A stretch of 63,606 nt of DNA, taken from contig MEQB01000023.1 in the NCBI GenBank assembly GCA_001770015.1, forward strand, positions 1-63,606, in the 5' to 3' direction. Within the stretch, counting starts at the first letter, position 1; the number at the start of each line of letters is the position of its first letter. Positions 26,714 to 35,668 of the stretch are shown here, piece by piece. The stretch is from Bdellovibrionales bacterium RIFOXYC1_FULL_37_79. GTDB lineage: Bacteria; Bdellovibrionota; Bacteriovoracia; Bacteriovoracales; Bacteriovoracaceae. Position numbers and translations under genes: made by a program. The notes under the pieces are model-generated. The model did not search any database. It had not been told where the DNA came from and worked only from the letters and a program-made list of their open reading frames with translations.

Positions 26714-28291
26714 ATGAAATACCTAATAACACTGATTATTATGTCTTTGGTTTTTAACATATCAAGTGTGCAAGCCGATGGCACAGCACCTGATCTAGTG
26801 ATTGTCCCTGACGGGAACGTGGCGCCTGGAGTAGTGGTTACTGAACCAAACAATCCGGTTTATGACGCCACCAAAGGTTTAACCGACCAAGAATATATGT
26901 TGAAAAGAAATTTTGTTCACCCTGGCTATCAACAAAGAACATATGACGAAGCTTGCAAGGATAACTCCAAATTATGCCGAGGTAGGGAGTTAGATCATAA
27001 ATTTCTAGGCATAGATCCTTCGATGATTACTGCTCTTTCAAAGGCATATGCCCTGGTAGTTGGAGCCATGGATTCCAAGTTAAAAACTAACGTCAAAGAT
27101 GAGAACACCGACGTCAAAAAAGAATACAATGATTATTGTCGTTTTATTGCCGTAGGCACCGAAACTCTTGGAACCGCCATGCAAGTGTTGGAACAAAAAC
27201 ACATAAACGACATGCCTTCGACGGAATCCACCATCCAACAAGATGCACTTTACAAAGCCGCCTTGGCCCACAAATCGCGGGCCAAGACTGCTAAAATCCA
27301 AACCATTGGGTGGGGATCCACCACTGCTTGTTATGCCTTTATGCTTACCAAGGGAGTTACTTTTAAAAGTGTAGGTATCAAACTGGTGGGTGCTGGCCTC
27401 TTGACCGCTTTTTTTAACAACGAAATGAGCGTCTACGATGATGCCTATAACGAGGTAAAACAAATTGCAGACTCTCTACCTCAAAAAGGGGCATGTAATC
27501 CAATTAGTGAAACATCCTGCTATTGTGCCCAGGCTGAAACCAAAAACGATTTAAGATATTGTGTTTCACCGCTTATGAAACAAGTACATGGTGAGCAGGA
27601 TTACGTCGCAACTTGCATAGATGACAAGCTAGAAAGCGATGTTTCATGTAAATGTGAGTTAACTGATACATGTTTTGATAGCAAACTAAAAAAAATAACG
27701 GATGATTTAAAACTGGCGAGTGCCTATAATGGTGAAATATTCAATCCACTAGTTGCCATATCAAAGGGTAATTTAAAAGCTGCCAGCATTGATGGCAATG
27801 CTGGACTTAAACAAGCTGCGACCAGGGCCCAAGATCTGATGAATCAAATTGCCAGAAAATACCCGGTTAATTTAAACAATCCTTTAAGCGAAAAAGAGGA
27901 AAAAGAATCACTGGCCCTGGAAAAAGCAGGTATTCCTAAAAATCTATCTGATTTATTTGCTCAAGCAGCCTCCCCCGGCGATACTGCCAATTATATTTCC
28001 AAATTCAATCAATCGGATCGTAAAAAATCATCCACCCCTGAAAAAGATCTGGAATATGTCTCCGAGGATAAAAATAATTTGGCCAAGAAAAATAATCCTG
28101 GTAACGACCCCTATGATTTTTTAAAAAAATTTGGCGATAAATCAAAAGAAGCAAAACCCCGGGATAACTACCTCTATTTTTCCCAAAAAGCTGAAAAGGA
28201 AGCTCAGATTAATCACAACAAGTCTGATGATATCTGGCGCATTATTTCAAGAAGATATCAACTGGCAAAAGATAATCTTTTAGATCGATAA
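26714..28291 (+). CDS. Secreted Cys-containing hypothetical protein
   Basis: The 525-residue exported protein has signal peptide YLITLIIMSLVFNISSVQA. A hydrophobic Gly-rich region (VGIKLVGAGLLTAFF, near residue 225) could be a membrane segment. It is followed by a cluster of some ten cysteines between about residues 255 and 325 (CNPISETSCYC, CKCELTDTC), suggesting a disulfide-knotted periplasmic domain. The rest is charged and probably helical. No family is recognised. The ATG at 26714 with GGGGTGA upstream is chosen over a GTG at 26708. The DCC-family thiol protein gene directly downstream may be functionally linked to the cysteines. Confidence 0.78.
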   Translation: MKYLITLIIMSLVFNISSVQADGTAPDLVIVPDGNVAPGVVVTEPNNPVYDATKGLTDQEYMLKRNFVHPGYQQRTYDEACKDNSKLCRGRELDHKFLGIDPSMITALSKAYALVVGAMDSKLKTNVKDENTDVKKEYNDYCRFIAVGTETLGTAMQVLEQKHINDMPSTESTIQQDALYKAALAHKSRAKTAKIQTIGWGSTTACYAFMLTKGVTFKSVGIKLVGAGLLTAFFNNEMSVYDDAYNEVKQIADSLPQKGACNPISETSCYCAQAETKNDLRYCVSPLMKQVHGEQDYVATCIDDKLESDVSCKCELTDTCFDSKLKKITDDLKLASAYNGEIFNPLVAISKGNLKAASIDGNAGLKQAATRAQDLMNQIARKYPVNLNNPLSEKEEKESLALEKAGIPKNLSDLFAQAASPGDTANYISKFNQSDRKKSSTPEKDLEYVSEDKNNLAKKNNPGNDPYDFLKKFGDKSKEAKPRDNYLYFSQKAEKEAQINHNKSDDIWRIISRRYQLAKDNLLDR

Positions 28292-28298
28292 TTATTTT

Positions 28299-28697
28299 AT
28301 GAATACTGAAAATCAATATAATCCCCCCCTGATGCTCTACGATGATGAGTGTCCTCTTTGTAAGAGATTTAAGCAGGCCTTGGATCATATCCCTGGAACA
28401 GATAAAATAAACAAAGTTTCAATTCATGATCAAAATATTTATAGCATTTATCCACATTTAATCCCCCAGGAATGTCATGAAACTCTCCATGTTTTATTGG
28501 AACCTGATAAAATACTCAAGGGACCTGCTGCCATCGAATATCTGATTGGACAATTTCCAGCTGTAGCAAAATTTTGCTGGCTTTATGAATCAAACATGGG
28601 TAAAAAGGCCATAGATTTTTTTTACAAAGCGGCAGACAATTACCGGAAGTCGAAACTTAATCGTTGCGAAACTTGTAAAAAATCCCGATACCTTTAA
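28299..28697 (+). CDS. DCC (DUF393) family thiol-disulfide protein
   Basis: The 132-residue protein opens with LMLYDDECPLCKRF, the DxxCPxC motif of the DUF393 family, thought to have a thioredoxin-like fold. Middle and end fit the family (GPAAIEYLIG; FCWLYESNMGKKAIDFFYKAADNYR). It ends with a second pair RCETCKK. Its biochemical role is not established. It has no signal peptide, so it is cytoplasmic. It lies 7 bases downstream of the Cys-containing secreted-protein gene and 14 bases upstream of the mannose synthase gene. Confidence 0.85.
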   Translation: MNTENQYNPPLMLYDDECPLCKRFKQALDHIPGTDKINKVSIHDQNIYSIYPHLIPQECHETLHVLLEPDKILKGPAAIEYLIGQFPAVAKFCWLYESNMGKKAIDFFYKAADNYRKSKLNRCETCKKSRYL

Positions 28698-28711
28698 GCC
28701 AGGAGAATACG

Positions 28712-29452
28712 TTGCATCCCTACGACAAAAGCTTGATTATCATGCCAACCTTCAATGAAATAGAAAATATTGAGAAAATGATCAATACTATTTTTTCAAT
28801 GTATGAAGGCATTTCCATGCTAATCATCGATGACGGCTCACCAGATGGTACCGCCGATATAGTTAAAAAACTGCAAGCAAGCAAACCCAATCTGCATCTT
28901 TTAGAACGCAAAGGAAAACTCGGTCTGGGAACTGCTTATGTAGCTGGCTTTAAATGGGCCATTAATAAAAAGGAACGTGACTTCCATTACATTCTTGAAA
29001 TGGACTGTGATTTTTCCCATGACCCGAAAGATATTAAAAATTTGATCTCAACTGTTGCAAATGACAAATATGATCTGGCCATCGGATCAAGATATATTGA
29101 CGGAATTAGAATTATTAACTGGCCTTTTAGCCGCCTGCTGATTTCCTACGGCGGTTCAATTTACACCCGGCTTATCACCGGAATGCCCATACTCGATACC
29201 AATGGTGGCTTTAAATGTTTTAAAAGAGAAACCTTGGAGGCCTTGGATTTAAATAATATTATTTCCGCTGGATACTCATTCCAAATCGAACTCAATTACA
29301 AGGTTTACTGCAAAGGATTGAAAATCAAAGAAGTTCCAATTATATTCACGGAAAGAAAAGAAGGTATTTCAAAAATGAGTGGCAATATTATCTTTGAAGC
29401 AATTTTTGCCATCATCAGGCTTCGATTTAGAAAATTTATGGATACGCTTTAG
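28712..29452 (+). CDS. Polyprenyl-phosphate mannose synthase (DPM1-like GT2)
   Basis: The 246-residue family 2 glycosyltransferase has the DPM1-like order of motifs: IIMPTFNEIENIE, IDDGSPDGTADIV, LGTAYVAGFKWA, EMDCDFSHDP and GSRYIDG. It lacks the C-terminal membrane domain of longer relatives. It would move mannose (or another hexose) from GDP-sugar to polyprenyl phosphate on the cytoplasmic face. The start is TTG at 28712 with AGGAGA upstream. A GT-C transferase gene (20564) that could use the product lies in the same window. Confidence 0.9.
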   Translation: MHPYDKSLIIMPTFNEIENIEKMINTIFSMYEGISMLIIDDGSPDGTADIVKKLQASKPNLHLLERKGKLGLGTAYVAGFKWAINKKERDFHYILEMDCDFSHDPKDIKNLISTVANDKYDLAIGSRYIDGIRIINWPFSRLLISYGGSIYTRLITGMPILDTNGGFKCFKRETLEALDLNNIISAGYSFQIELNYKVYCKGLKIKEVPIIFTERKEGISKMSGNIIFEAIFAIIRLRFRKFMDTL

Positions 29453-29453
29453 C

Positions 29454-30119
29454 TTAGCCTAGATAGATATCTTTGTTTTTGGGAAAAAGAACCATCAAAT
29501 AAAAAATCCAAACTCCGCCAAATTCGAGCAGTTCTCCCTTTTTACCACCTTGGGTAAGTTCGACTAACAAAGCAAGTGCGACATAAGCAAAGATATGCAA
29601 AATTCTAGGAATTGGAATTGCGAACTTTTCAACTATCCTGGTGATAAAATGAACTCTTCGATATAAAAGTGGAAGGATCAGAAAATAAATTACAACACAA
29701 ACCCCAAGTACCGTTCCAAAAATAAGCTTATTAATTTTAATCCCGTTAATAATTAAATTATGCAAATTGAGCTCATGCTGAGAATTATATTGAATAAAAA
29801 AATCTGGAGCTCTAATTCCCAATATACGCTGTGCCCAGGAAATTTCCTCCATCGCACCAAAGAAAAATAACCCAGCCATCAGTATAAGCGAAAGAAGAAA
29901 GAAAAAACCTCTTTTAAATCGCACTTTCATGATCCGATAAAGACAAAGAATACACCCAAGCAACAACACATCCACCGTGAGCCATTCTATGAAACCATCT
30001 TCCATGACGTAGGTTCCTTCAAAATAGCGAAGATTATAATGGGATAAAAAAACACCCAGTGCTACATGGATAAAAAGAAAAAGTAAGGCGAGACGTTCAA
30101 ACTTATAAGTTTTTAACAT
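29454..30119 (-). CDS. Multi-pass membrane protein, uncharacterised family
   Basis: The 221-residue protein has about six hydrophobic segments. The loop ISWAQRILGIRAPDFF...NSQHELNLHN resembles a motif seen in an uncharacterised family of bacterial membrane proteins (W-x-QR-x-x-G...N-x-Q-x-E-x-N-LHN). No function is known. The ATG at 30119 and a GTG immediately before it share GAGGAGG, which lies inside the last codons of rpiB, so the two genes are coupled. Its stop lies one base from the stop of the convergent mannose synthase gene. Confidence 0.78.
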   Translation of the reverse strand: MLKTYKFERLALLFLFIHVALGVFLSHYNLRYFEGTYVMEDGFIEWLTVDVLLLGCILCLYRIMKVRFKRGFFFLLSLILMAGLFFFGAMEEISWAQRILGIRAPDFFIQYNSQHELNLHNLIINGIKINKLIFGTVLGVCVVIYFLILPLLYRRVHFITRIVEKFAIPIPRILHIFAYVALALLVELTQGGKKGELLEFGGVWIFYLMVLFPKNKDIYLG

Positions 30120-30122
30120 CAC

Positions 30123-30563
30123 TTAAACCTCCTCGCCCAAATTTTCAAACATATCAAGACGCTTTTGGTGTCTTCCACCTTCAAAGGCCGTCGCTAGCCA
30201 GACGTCCACAATCTTTTTAATTTTTTCCTCGGAGCTTATTCGCCCCCCTAAACACAAAACATTAGAGTTGTTATGTTGTCTCGATAATTTCGCTTCTTCA
30301 GGAGTTCGCACCAACGCAGCTCTAATACCCTTAAACCGGTTGGCCACCATGGAAACTCCGACCCCTGAACCACACAACAAAATTCCCCTGGAATTATTCT
30401 TTAGAATTTCTTTAACGAGCGCTATCGCAAAGTCTGGGTAATTACTACTGGTGGCTTCACGAGTTCCCACGTCCAAGACTTCATACCGAGGAGACAGATA
30501 TTCTTTCAAACTCTCTTTTGCCTCAAAAGCAGCATGATCACTTCCAACAAAGATACGATCCAT
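30123..30563 (-). CDS. rpiB: Ribose-5-phosphate isomerase B
   Basis: The 146-residue protein matches RpiB/LacAB over its whole length. It has GSDHAAFEAK at the N terminus, the catalytic cysteine in LLCGSGVGVSM, then ANRFKGIRAAL and HNNSNVLCLGGR. It interconverts ribose 5-phosphate and ribulose 5-phosphate in the cytoplasm for the pentose phosphate pathway. GGGGGA lies upstream of the ATG. It is downstream of ahcY after 22 bases and upstream of a membrane protein gene that starts at its stop, so the three look like one operon. Confidence 0.95.
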   Translation of the reverse strand: MDRIFVGSDHAAFEAKESLKEYLSPRYEVLDVGTREATSSNYPDFAIALVKEILKNNSRGILLCGSGVGVSMVANRFKGIRAALVRTPEEAKLSRQHNNSNVLCLGGRISSEEKIKKIVDVWLATAFEGGRHQKRLDMFENLGEEV

Positions 30564-30585
30564 TTAAAAATCCCCCTTAATTGTA

Positions 30586-31992
30586 TTAATATCTATAATG
30601 CTCCGACTTATAAGGGCCATCCACTGAAACACCTATGTATTCTGCCTGCTTGGCCGACAATTTGGTCATCCGAACCCCCAGCTTACCCAGATGAAGTCTT
30701 GCGACCTCCTCATCCAACAGCTTAGATAATTTTCTAAGCTTGGGCGTTCTATCTTTTTTATTTTTCCATAAATCAATTTGGGCCAGGGTTTGATTGGAGA
30801 AAGAACAAGACATGACAAATGACGGGTGGCCCGTAGCACATCCCAAATTGACCAAACGTCCTTCAGCCAGCAGCACTATTTTATGTCCATCCGGGAAAGA
30901 ATAAGTGGCCACTTGGGGTTTTACTTCATCTCTTTTAACACCAGACCATTTTTGTAATCCGGCCACATCAATTTCATTATCAAAATGACCAATATTACAA
31001 ACCACTGATTGATCTCTCATCTTAGACATATGCTCAGCTGTGATCACATGATAATTTCCGGTGGCAGTGACAAAGATTTCAGCTTCCTTGAGCGCATCCT
31101 CAATCGTGGCAACCTCGTATCCTTCCATCGAAGCCTGAAGCGCACAGATGGGGTCAATTTCAGTAACAATAACTCGAGCACCTTGACCTCTTAGGGATTG
31201 AGCACATCCTTTTCCAACGTCTCCATAACCGCACACAACCGCCACTTTTCCCGCCACCATGACATCCGTGGCGCGCTTGATTCCATCAATCAAGGATTCC
31301 CTACACCCATATAAATTATCAAATTTGGATTTGGTTACCGAATCATTTACATTGATAGCCGGAACAAGTAGTGAACCATCTGCTTCCATCTGATAAAGCC
31401 GGTGGACACCAGTAGTTGTTTCTTCACTCACGCCATACCATTCTTCCACGGTTTTGTGCCAGTGCTTATTATCTTCTGTTAGAGTTTGCTTAAGCGATTT
31501 TAATAAAGATACTTCGTCTTCTGTTTCAACCTGGACATTTAAAATCGACGCATCTTTTTCAGCCTTGAGTCCCTTATGAATCATCAAAGTTGCATCCCCT
31601 CCGTCATCCACAATTAAATTCGGTCCCTTGCCATCAGGCCAGGTCAGCGCTTTTTTGGTACACCACCAATATTCATCAAGCGTTTCGCCTTTCCAGGCAA
31701 AAACAGAAACCCCGCTCTTGGCTATGGCCGCAGCTGCGTGATCCTGCGTTGAATAGATGTTACATGAACACCAACGCACATCTGCTCCCAAATCAACCAA
31801 GGTTTCGATTAAAACAGCCGTCTGAATGGTCATATGCAAAGAGCCCATGACCCTGGCACCCTTGAGAGGTTTACTTGCAGAGAATTTTTTTCGAACTGAC
31901 ATAAGACCTGGCATTTCGTATTCGGCCATTTGAATTTCTTTTCTCCCCCACTCAGCAAGCGTAATATCTTTAACTTTAAAATCCTGATTCAT
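30586..31992 (-). CDS. ahcY: Adenosylhomocysteinase
   Basis: The 468-residue enzyme hydrolyses S-adenosylhomocysteine to adenosine and homocysteine, removing the inhibitory product of methylation. Seen are the substrate region [18 protein letters not shown], the NAD-binding motif [12 protein letters not shown] and the C-terminal [14 protein letters not shown] with the conserved PYRY-like end (SEHYRY). Length is normal for the bacterial type with the short insertion. The ATG at 31992 has GGAGGGG just upstream; the frame open to 32151 has no other support. Several methyltransferases in this window would feed it. It precedes rpiB. Confidence 0.97.
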   Translation of the reverse strand: MNQDFKVKDITLAEWGRKEIQMAEYEMPGLMSVRKKFSASKPLKGARVMGSLHMTIQTAVLIETLVDLGADVRWCSCNIYSTQDHAAAAIAKSGVSVFAWKGETLDEYWWCTKKALTWPDGKGPNLIVDDGGDATLMIHKGLKAEKDASILNVQVETEDEVSLLKSLKQTLTEDNKHWHKTVEEWYGVSEETTTGVHRLYQMEADGSLLVPAINVNDSVTKSKFDNLYGCRESLIDGIKRATDVMVAGKVAVVCGYGDVGKGCAQSLRGQGARVIVTEIDPICALQASMEGYEVATIEDALKEAEIFVTATGNYHVITAEHMSKMRDQSVVCNIGHFDNEIDVAGLQKWSGVKRDEVKPQVATYSFPDGHKIVLLAEGRLVNLGCATGHPSFVMSCSFSNQTLAQIDLWKNKKDRTPKLRKLSKLLDEEVARLHLGKLGVRMTKLSAKQAEYIGVSVDGPYKSEHYRY

Positions 31993-32139
31993 AACCCCTC
32001 CATCCGACAGTGTTGAAGCAACGCATGGTTGCCAAGTGATAATATCCAAAAAATAAAACGAACTATAGCACGATAACTCTTTATCGTACAAGCAAACTTT
32101 GATTTGACTCTCTACGCTGATGAGGCTATCCAAGTGATT

Positions 32140-33393
32140 ATGATAGATCACAAAAAAAATTCATCCAAAAAAGAACTTCCGACATTTTTTGCTTCGTGCC
32201 CTAGAGGATTGGAAGAATTACTAGAAAAAGAAATTTGTAATCAAAGTATCACGGATACATATTTAAAAAACGGTGGAGTCTTATTTAAATCCTCCTATAC
32301 AAAAGCGCTGAGGGTTTTACTCACTTCAAGAATTGCCAGCCGAGTGCATGAACAAATCGCCCAGTTCACTATACAAAAAGAAAAAGATATTTATCTTCAA
32401 GGGATTAAAATTAATTGGACCAAAATTTTCAAAGTGGAACAAACGTTTAAAATCAATACCCTCTTAGATCGGGATTCCTCGGATCGCTTTAAAAATTCTT
32501 TAATCCTTTCGCAAATTTTAAAGGATTCAATAGCTGATCAGTTTAGAAGTTTAAAATTTGAACGCCCGAATGTTGATACTAAAAAGGCTGATATCTCGCT
32601 ACTTCTGCGCATCGAGGCAGTTAACCACCAAGATGAGTTCTCCACTTATATTTTCCTAGACCTGTCCGGTGAACCACTTAGCAACCGTGGTTATCGAAAA
32701 ACCAGATTTGAAGCCCCGCTCAGGGAAAACCTCGCCGCCGGGATCGTCATGCACACCGACTGGCAACCCGAAAATGAAACTTTTGTTGATTCCATGTGCG
32801 GCTCCGGAACTCTCCTGATTGAAGCTGCTTTAATCAAAGGTGACATCCCCCCCAGCTATCTTAAAATTATCAATTATACGGAGAAAAAAATAAAACCCTG
32901 GGCCTTTCTTTACCATAGTAAATTTTTAGGGGATTTAAGGATTCAAACGGAGTTTAAAAATCTCATTCACTTGCTTTATACGCAATCTAGAAATAATCTG
33001 GTTAAATTTAAAAATACCAAACTATATGGTTTGGATATAGACCCCAGGGCACTAGAAATCACCAGGGAAAATATTTTAAATTCCCGCCTTCCTGAATCGC
33101 TCTTTGAACTTAAAAAAATTGATGCGACCATGGCTCTTTCTCCCGCAGATGGTCCTGGCGTAGTGGTTTGCAATCCTCCGTACGGTGAAAGAATGAATGA
33201 AGATTTAGAGCACTTACAAACCCTTTATCACGAATATGGGGAAAATCTTAAAAAAAATTGGAAAAATTATAAAGCCTATATCTTTACAGGAATACCGGAA
33301 CTTCGGAAAAATATCTCGCTACAAACTTCCAAAAGAATTCAGCTTTATAACGGTAATATCGAATGCAGGCTTTTTCGTTACAATTTGTTTTGA
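32140..33393 (+). CDS. RlmL/RlmK-like 23S rRNA (guanine-N2) methyltransferase
   Basis: The protein of about 417 residues has an N-terminal THUMP-like region ([16 protein letters not shown], the typical beginning of this family). The class I methyltransferase domain shows RNRGYRK-like [19 protein letters not shown], motif [26 protein letters not shown] and the catalytic NPPYGER. This is the N-terminal module of RlmKL, which methylates a guanine N2 in 23S rRNA; the second module (RlmK) is absent. Start choice is uncertain: the ATG at 32140 has no strong site, and a TTG at 32104 is also open. It overlaps the convergent nuclease-like gene by 16 bases. Confidence 0.85.
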   Translation: MIDHKKNSSKKELPTFFASCPRGLEELLEKEICNQSITDTYLKNGGVLFKSSYTKALRVLLTSRIASRVHEQIAQFTIQKEKDIYLQGIKINWTKIFKVEQTFKINTLLDRDSSDRFKNSLILSQILKDSIADQFRSLKFERPNVDTKKADISLLLRIEAVNHQDEFSTYIFLDLSGEPLSNRGYRKTRFEAPLRENLAAGIVMHTDWQPENETFVDSMCGSGTLLIEAALIKGDIPPSYLKIINYTEKKIKPWAFLYHSKFLGDLRIQTEFKNLIHLLYTQSRNNLVKFKNTKLYGLDIDPRALEITRENILNSRLPESLFELKKIDATMALSPADGPGVVVCNPPYGERMNEDLEHLQTLYHEYGENLKKNWKNYKAYIFTGIPELRKNISLQTSKRIQLYNGNIECRLFRYNLF

Positions 33394-34211
33394 GAAAATT
33401 TTTCCGCTAGCTTCATCGCCAAGGTAGGAGAAGCATATTTCAAAAGAGCATTGGGATTTTTCACTTTCTCATTATGCTTGTCTGATTTTGAAAAAAAGTA
33501 ACTTACAATTTCTGGATCTTTTAAAAAGATCGTGTGTCCTTTGCTGGAAAATTTTCTCAGGACAAATGAAGAGTCTAAAAAGCACAACTCTCGAACCATA
33601 AAATTATTCGCTAAATAAACAATTATTAAATAATCAGACAGGTCAACTAAGGATTTTTTAATTTTCACACCTTTGGGGGATGAAGCATCATTCCAGTGCA
33701 CTTTTACTTCAACTCTCTTATCATCTAGAATAAAATCAAATCCCCTCTGGGAGGTTGATTTTATTTGGTTAAGCCCAAAGATCGATTTAGCAAACCATTC
33801 ACCCAGCTGTACTGGTAAATTTTTAGAATTTAACAAAATCTGGGATTTTCTTAAAACTTCATAACCTTTAAAAATAGTTCCAATGGAATCAAATATGGCC
33901 TTATTGTCTGGAATATGGAGAATTGAAATTTTTCTAGCATTACTTCTGGTGAGTTTTTTACTAAACTGTCTTTCGTACCAATCGGGAAAATGCTTGAAAT
34001 CAAAAAGATCATACGAATCATAAAGAAACCCAGTGCCTAAAAGATCACTAACATCTCTTACGATATTTATTTTCTTACAAAGATAATTCAAAGGAGCAAA
34101 TTCGGACTCTTCGTGCCCCATCACATACAGCTCATCTTGATCGTAATTTGAACTCCCGTGTGTCTCCTTTGAAAACTCCTTGATCTTATCAAAAAGATCT
34201 TCTAAATTCAT
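33378..34211 (-). CDS. PD-(D/E)XK nuclease-like protein
   Basis: The 277-residue protein has no named family, but its middle carries the order of motifs expected of the restriction-endonuclease fold. GEWFAKSIFG (137-146) has a helix glutamate, GFDFIL has Asp159, and VEVK has Glu168 and Lys170 (D-x8-E-x-K), followed by strand-rich sequence. This fits an Mrr-like or type II restriction enzyme core. No methyltransferase of restriction type is next to it, so a repair or solo defence role is possible. No signal peptide. The gene is alone, with only a weak ribosome site. Confidence 0.7.
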   Translation of the reverse strand: MNLEDLFDKIKEFSKETHGSSNYDQDELYVMGHEESEFAPLNYLCKKINIVRDVSDLLGTGFLYDSYDLFDFKHFPDWYERQFSKKLTRSNARKISILHIPDNKAIFDSIGTIFKGYEVLRKSQILLNSKNLPVQLGEWFAKSIFGLNQIKSTSQRGFDFILDDKRVEVKVHWNDASSPKGVKIKKSLVDLSDYLIIVYLANNFMVRELCFLDSSFVLRKFSSKGHTIFLKDPEIVSYFFSKSDKHNEKVKNPNALLKYASPTLAMKLAEKFSQNKL

Positions 34212-34309
34212 TTTTACTTTTAAACCTAAACTAAAATTAATTTTTAAATCTTTTTTATTCTAACATTATTACGTCAATTACTCCACCAATTTTATAAATT
34301 AATCAAAGC

Positions 34310-34344
34310 AATAAAAGCCCTGCATTATAAACAGGGCTTTTATT
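34310..34344. terminator. Bidirectional rho-independent terminator
   Basis: A 13-base perfect stem (AATAAAAGCCCTG 34310-34322 with CAGGGCTTTTATT 34332-34344) has a 9-base loop and T-rich tails on both strands. It lies 17 bases past the stop of the membrane protein gene at 34361 on the minus strand. Confidence 0.85.
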
Positions 34345-34360
34345 TTTAAAATCATCCTTA

Positions 34361-34678
34361 TTAATAAATAGTTTTCAACGAAAAAGAAACGGCCATGGCT
34401 CCCATAATAAAAAAAACTGCGTTGAGAGCATACGTTTTGCAGTCTTTCATGGTTGACGGTTTTCCATCAAGATTGTAGCCCCCACCAAATTTTACATCAA
34501 CGTATCTTGCCGAGATCATACTGACCAATATGGGTATCCAGTACAATTGCAGTGGCCATCCAGACTTACCTTCGATAGTTTCCTTCATAATCAACACTGC
34601 CGGAAACACCCACAAAAAAATCCAATACAGTCGAAAAAAGAGAAATAGAAACGAATCTTTTGAATCGAAATTCTTCAT
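34361..34678 (-). CDS. Small membrane protein
   Basis: A 105-residue protein with three hydrophobic segments: LFLFFRLYWIFLWVFPAVLI, LYWIPILVSMISA and ALNAVFFIMGAMAVSF. No family is recognised. The ATG at 34678 has GGAGG 7 bases upstream and is preferred over an upstream frame extension to 34726. It is a single-gene unit with its own terminator at 34310-34344. Confidence 0.75.
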   Translation of the reverse strand: MKNFDSKDSFLFLFFRLYWIFLWVFPAVLIMKETIEGKSGWPLQLYWIPILVSMISARYVDVKFGGGYNLDGKPSTMKDCKTYALNAVFFIMGAMAVSFSLKTIY

Positions 34679-34814
34679 TCGAGCCTCCCTATTACCAAAT
34701 TTGTAATAGCATGGCGGCCCGACCACACAGTACCCTTTAATGAGCTATCCCATTAAACCCTTGGTCAAATTCTAACATCAAGTAAAAATAATTTCAATCA
34801 TACTCGAAATACAC

Positions 34815-34843
34815 AAAAAAGCCCCGCATTTCCAGCGAGGCTT
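34815..34843 (-). terminator. Rho-independent terminator
   Basis: On the minus strand AAGCCTCGC pairs with GCGGGGCTT (one G-U pair) around a 7-base loop, followed by TTTT. It begins 36 bases beyond the stop of the lipoprotein gene at 34879. Confidence 0.8.
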
Positions 34844-34878
34844 CAAATTATGTTTCATGTTTTAATAAACACTACTAC

Positions 34879-35502
34879 TTAATAATAATATCCAAATATA
34901 TCTACATCCGTTAAGTAGTAGCCATCCACGGTAGTTTTCCAGGTATCAAAAATCCACCATTCATCCTGGGTAACTGAATATTTGATGGTGGCTATGGGAT
35001 TTGCTTCCAATGGATAATTCAAATCAATATAATAAGTCGTATTATTACTAACAAAGGTATAGCAGTCGTAAGGAACGTAGTTTCTATGAAAAATATTCAT
35101 GTATATCGACAGACTGGCTGGATAGACATTACACCCGGCCCGATAATTTTGACGGTTGACCATAATCGATGCCAGAAAATTTACAATGGCAGCTTTGGTA
35201 TTATGACCGTCATCATCTCGATAAATGGCCCCACTGGACTTTACATGCTCTCGTGTAAAATCATAATCACCATATAAATCATAAAAAATGTATTCTACAG
35301 AATCAAAATTTCCATACACAGTGGCAAATTGTTGACTGACCACCTTATTATAGAAGCTATCCAAATTGGTGTTGCCGCTATTAATCGGACTGGTCGAACC
35401 TCCTCCATTTACACCACCTGCACCAACCTTATTATCCTTTCCGCAGGATGCAAAAAAAGAAATCAGCACTAAAATCGTTATCAACCTAATTAGCGATTTC
35501 AT
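34879..35502 (-). CDS. Lipoprotein, hypothetical
   Basis: A 207-residue lipoprotein with signal LIRLITILVLISFFASC, where the Cys near residue 20 is the lipidation site, followed by a Gly/Asn/Ser linker (GAGGVNGGG). The mature part is rich in Tyr, Asp and Asn and has two cysteines (GCNVYP and YDCYTF). No family is recognised. The ATG at 35502 has GGAGG 6 bases upstream and fits the signal better than the frame extension to 35514. Single gene with a terminator. Confidence 0.78.
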   Translation of the reverse strand: MKSLIRLITILVLISFFASCGKDNKVGAGGVNGGGSTSPINSGNTNLDSFYNKVVSQQFATVYGNFDSVEYIFYDLYGDYDFTREHVKSSGAIYRDDDGHNTKAAIVNFLASIMVNRQNYRAGCNVYPASLSIYMNIFHRNYVPYDCYTFVSNNTTYYIDLNYPLEANPIATIKYSVTQDEWWIFDTWKTTVDGYYLTDVDIFGYYY

Positions 35503-35668
35503 GTTATCCTCCATAAAATCTATTTATAATATAAAATACTACTGCCTTTCTTTTTGCAAATAATGCGCCACTTCTTAATCTTTAATATTGGATAGTTAGA
35601 TAGATCACAAAGACAAATCTATTAATTTTCAAAGCGTCTGTCCAAATTGTCGACACTTTTTGCTGAGC

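Noticed and set aside
32018-32032. Hairpin in the ahcY leader as an SAH riboswitch
   Set aside because: Only a 5-base stem (GCAAC/GTTGC) is seen. The conserved core sequence and pseudoknot of SAH riboswitches are not present.
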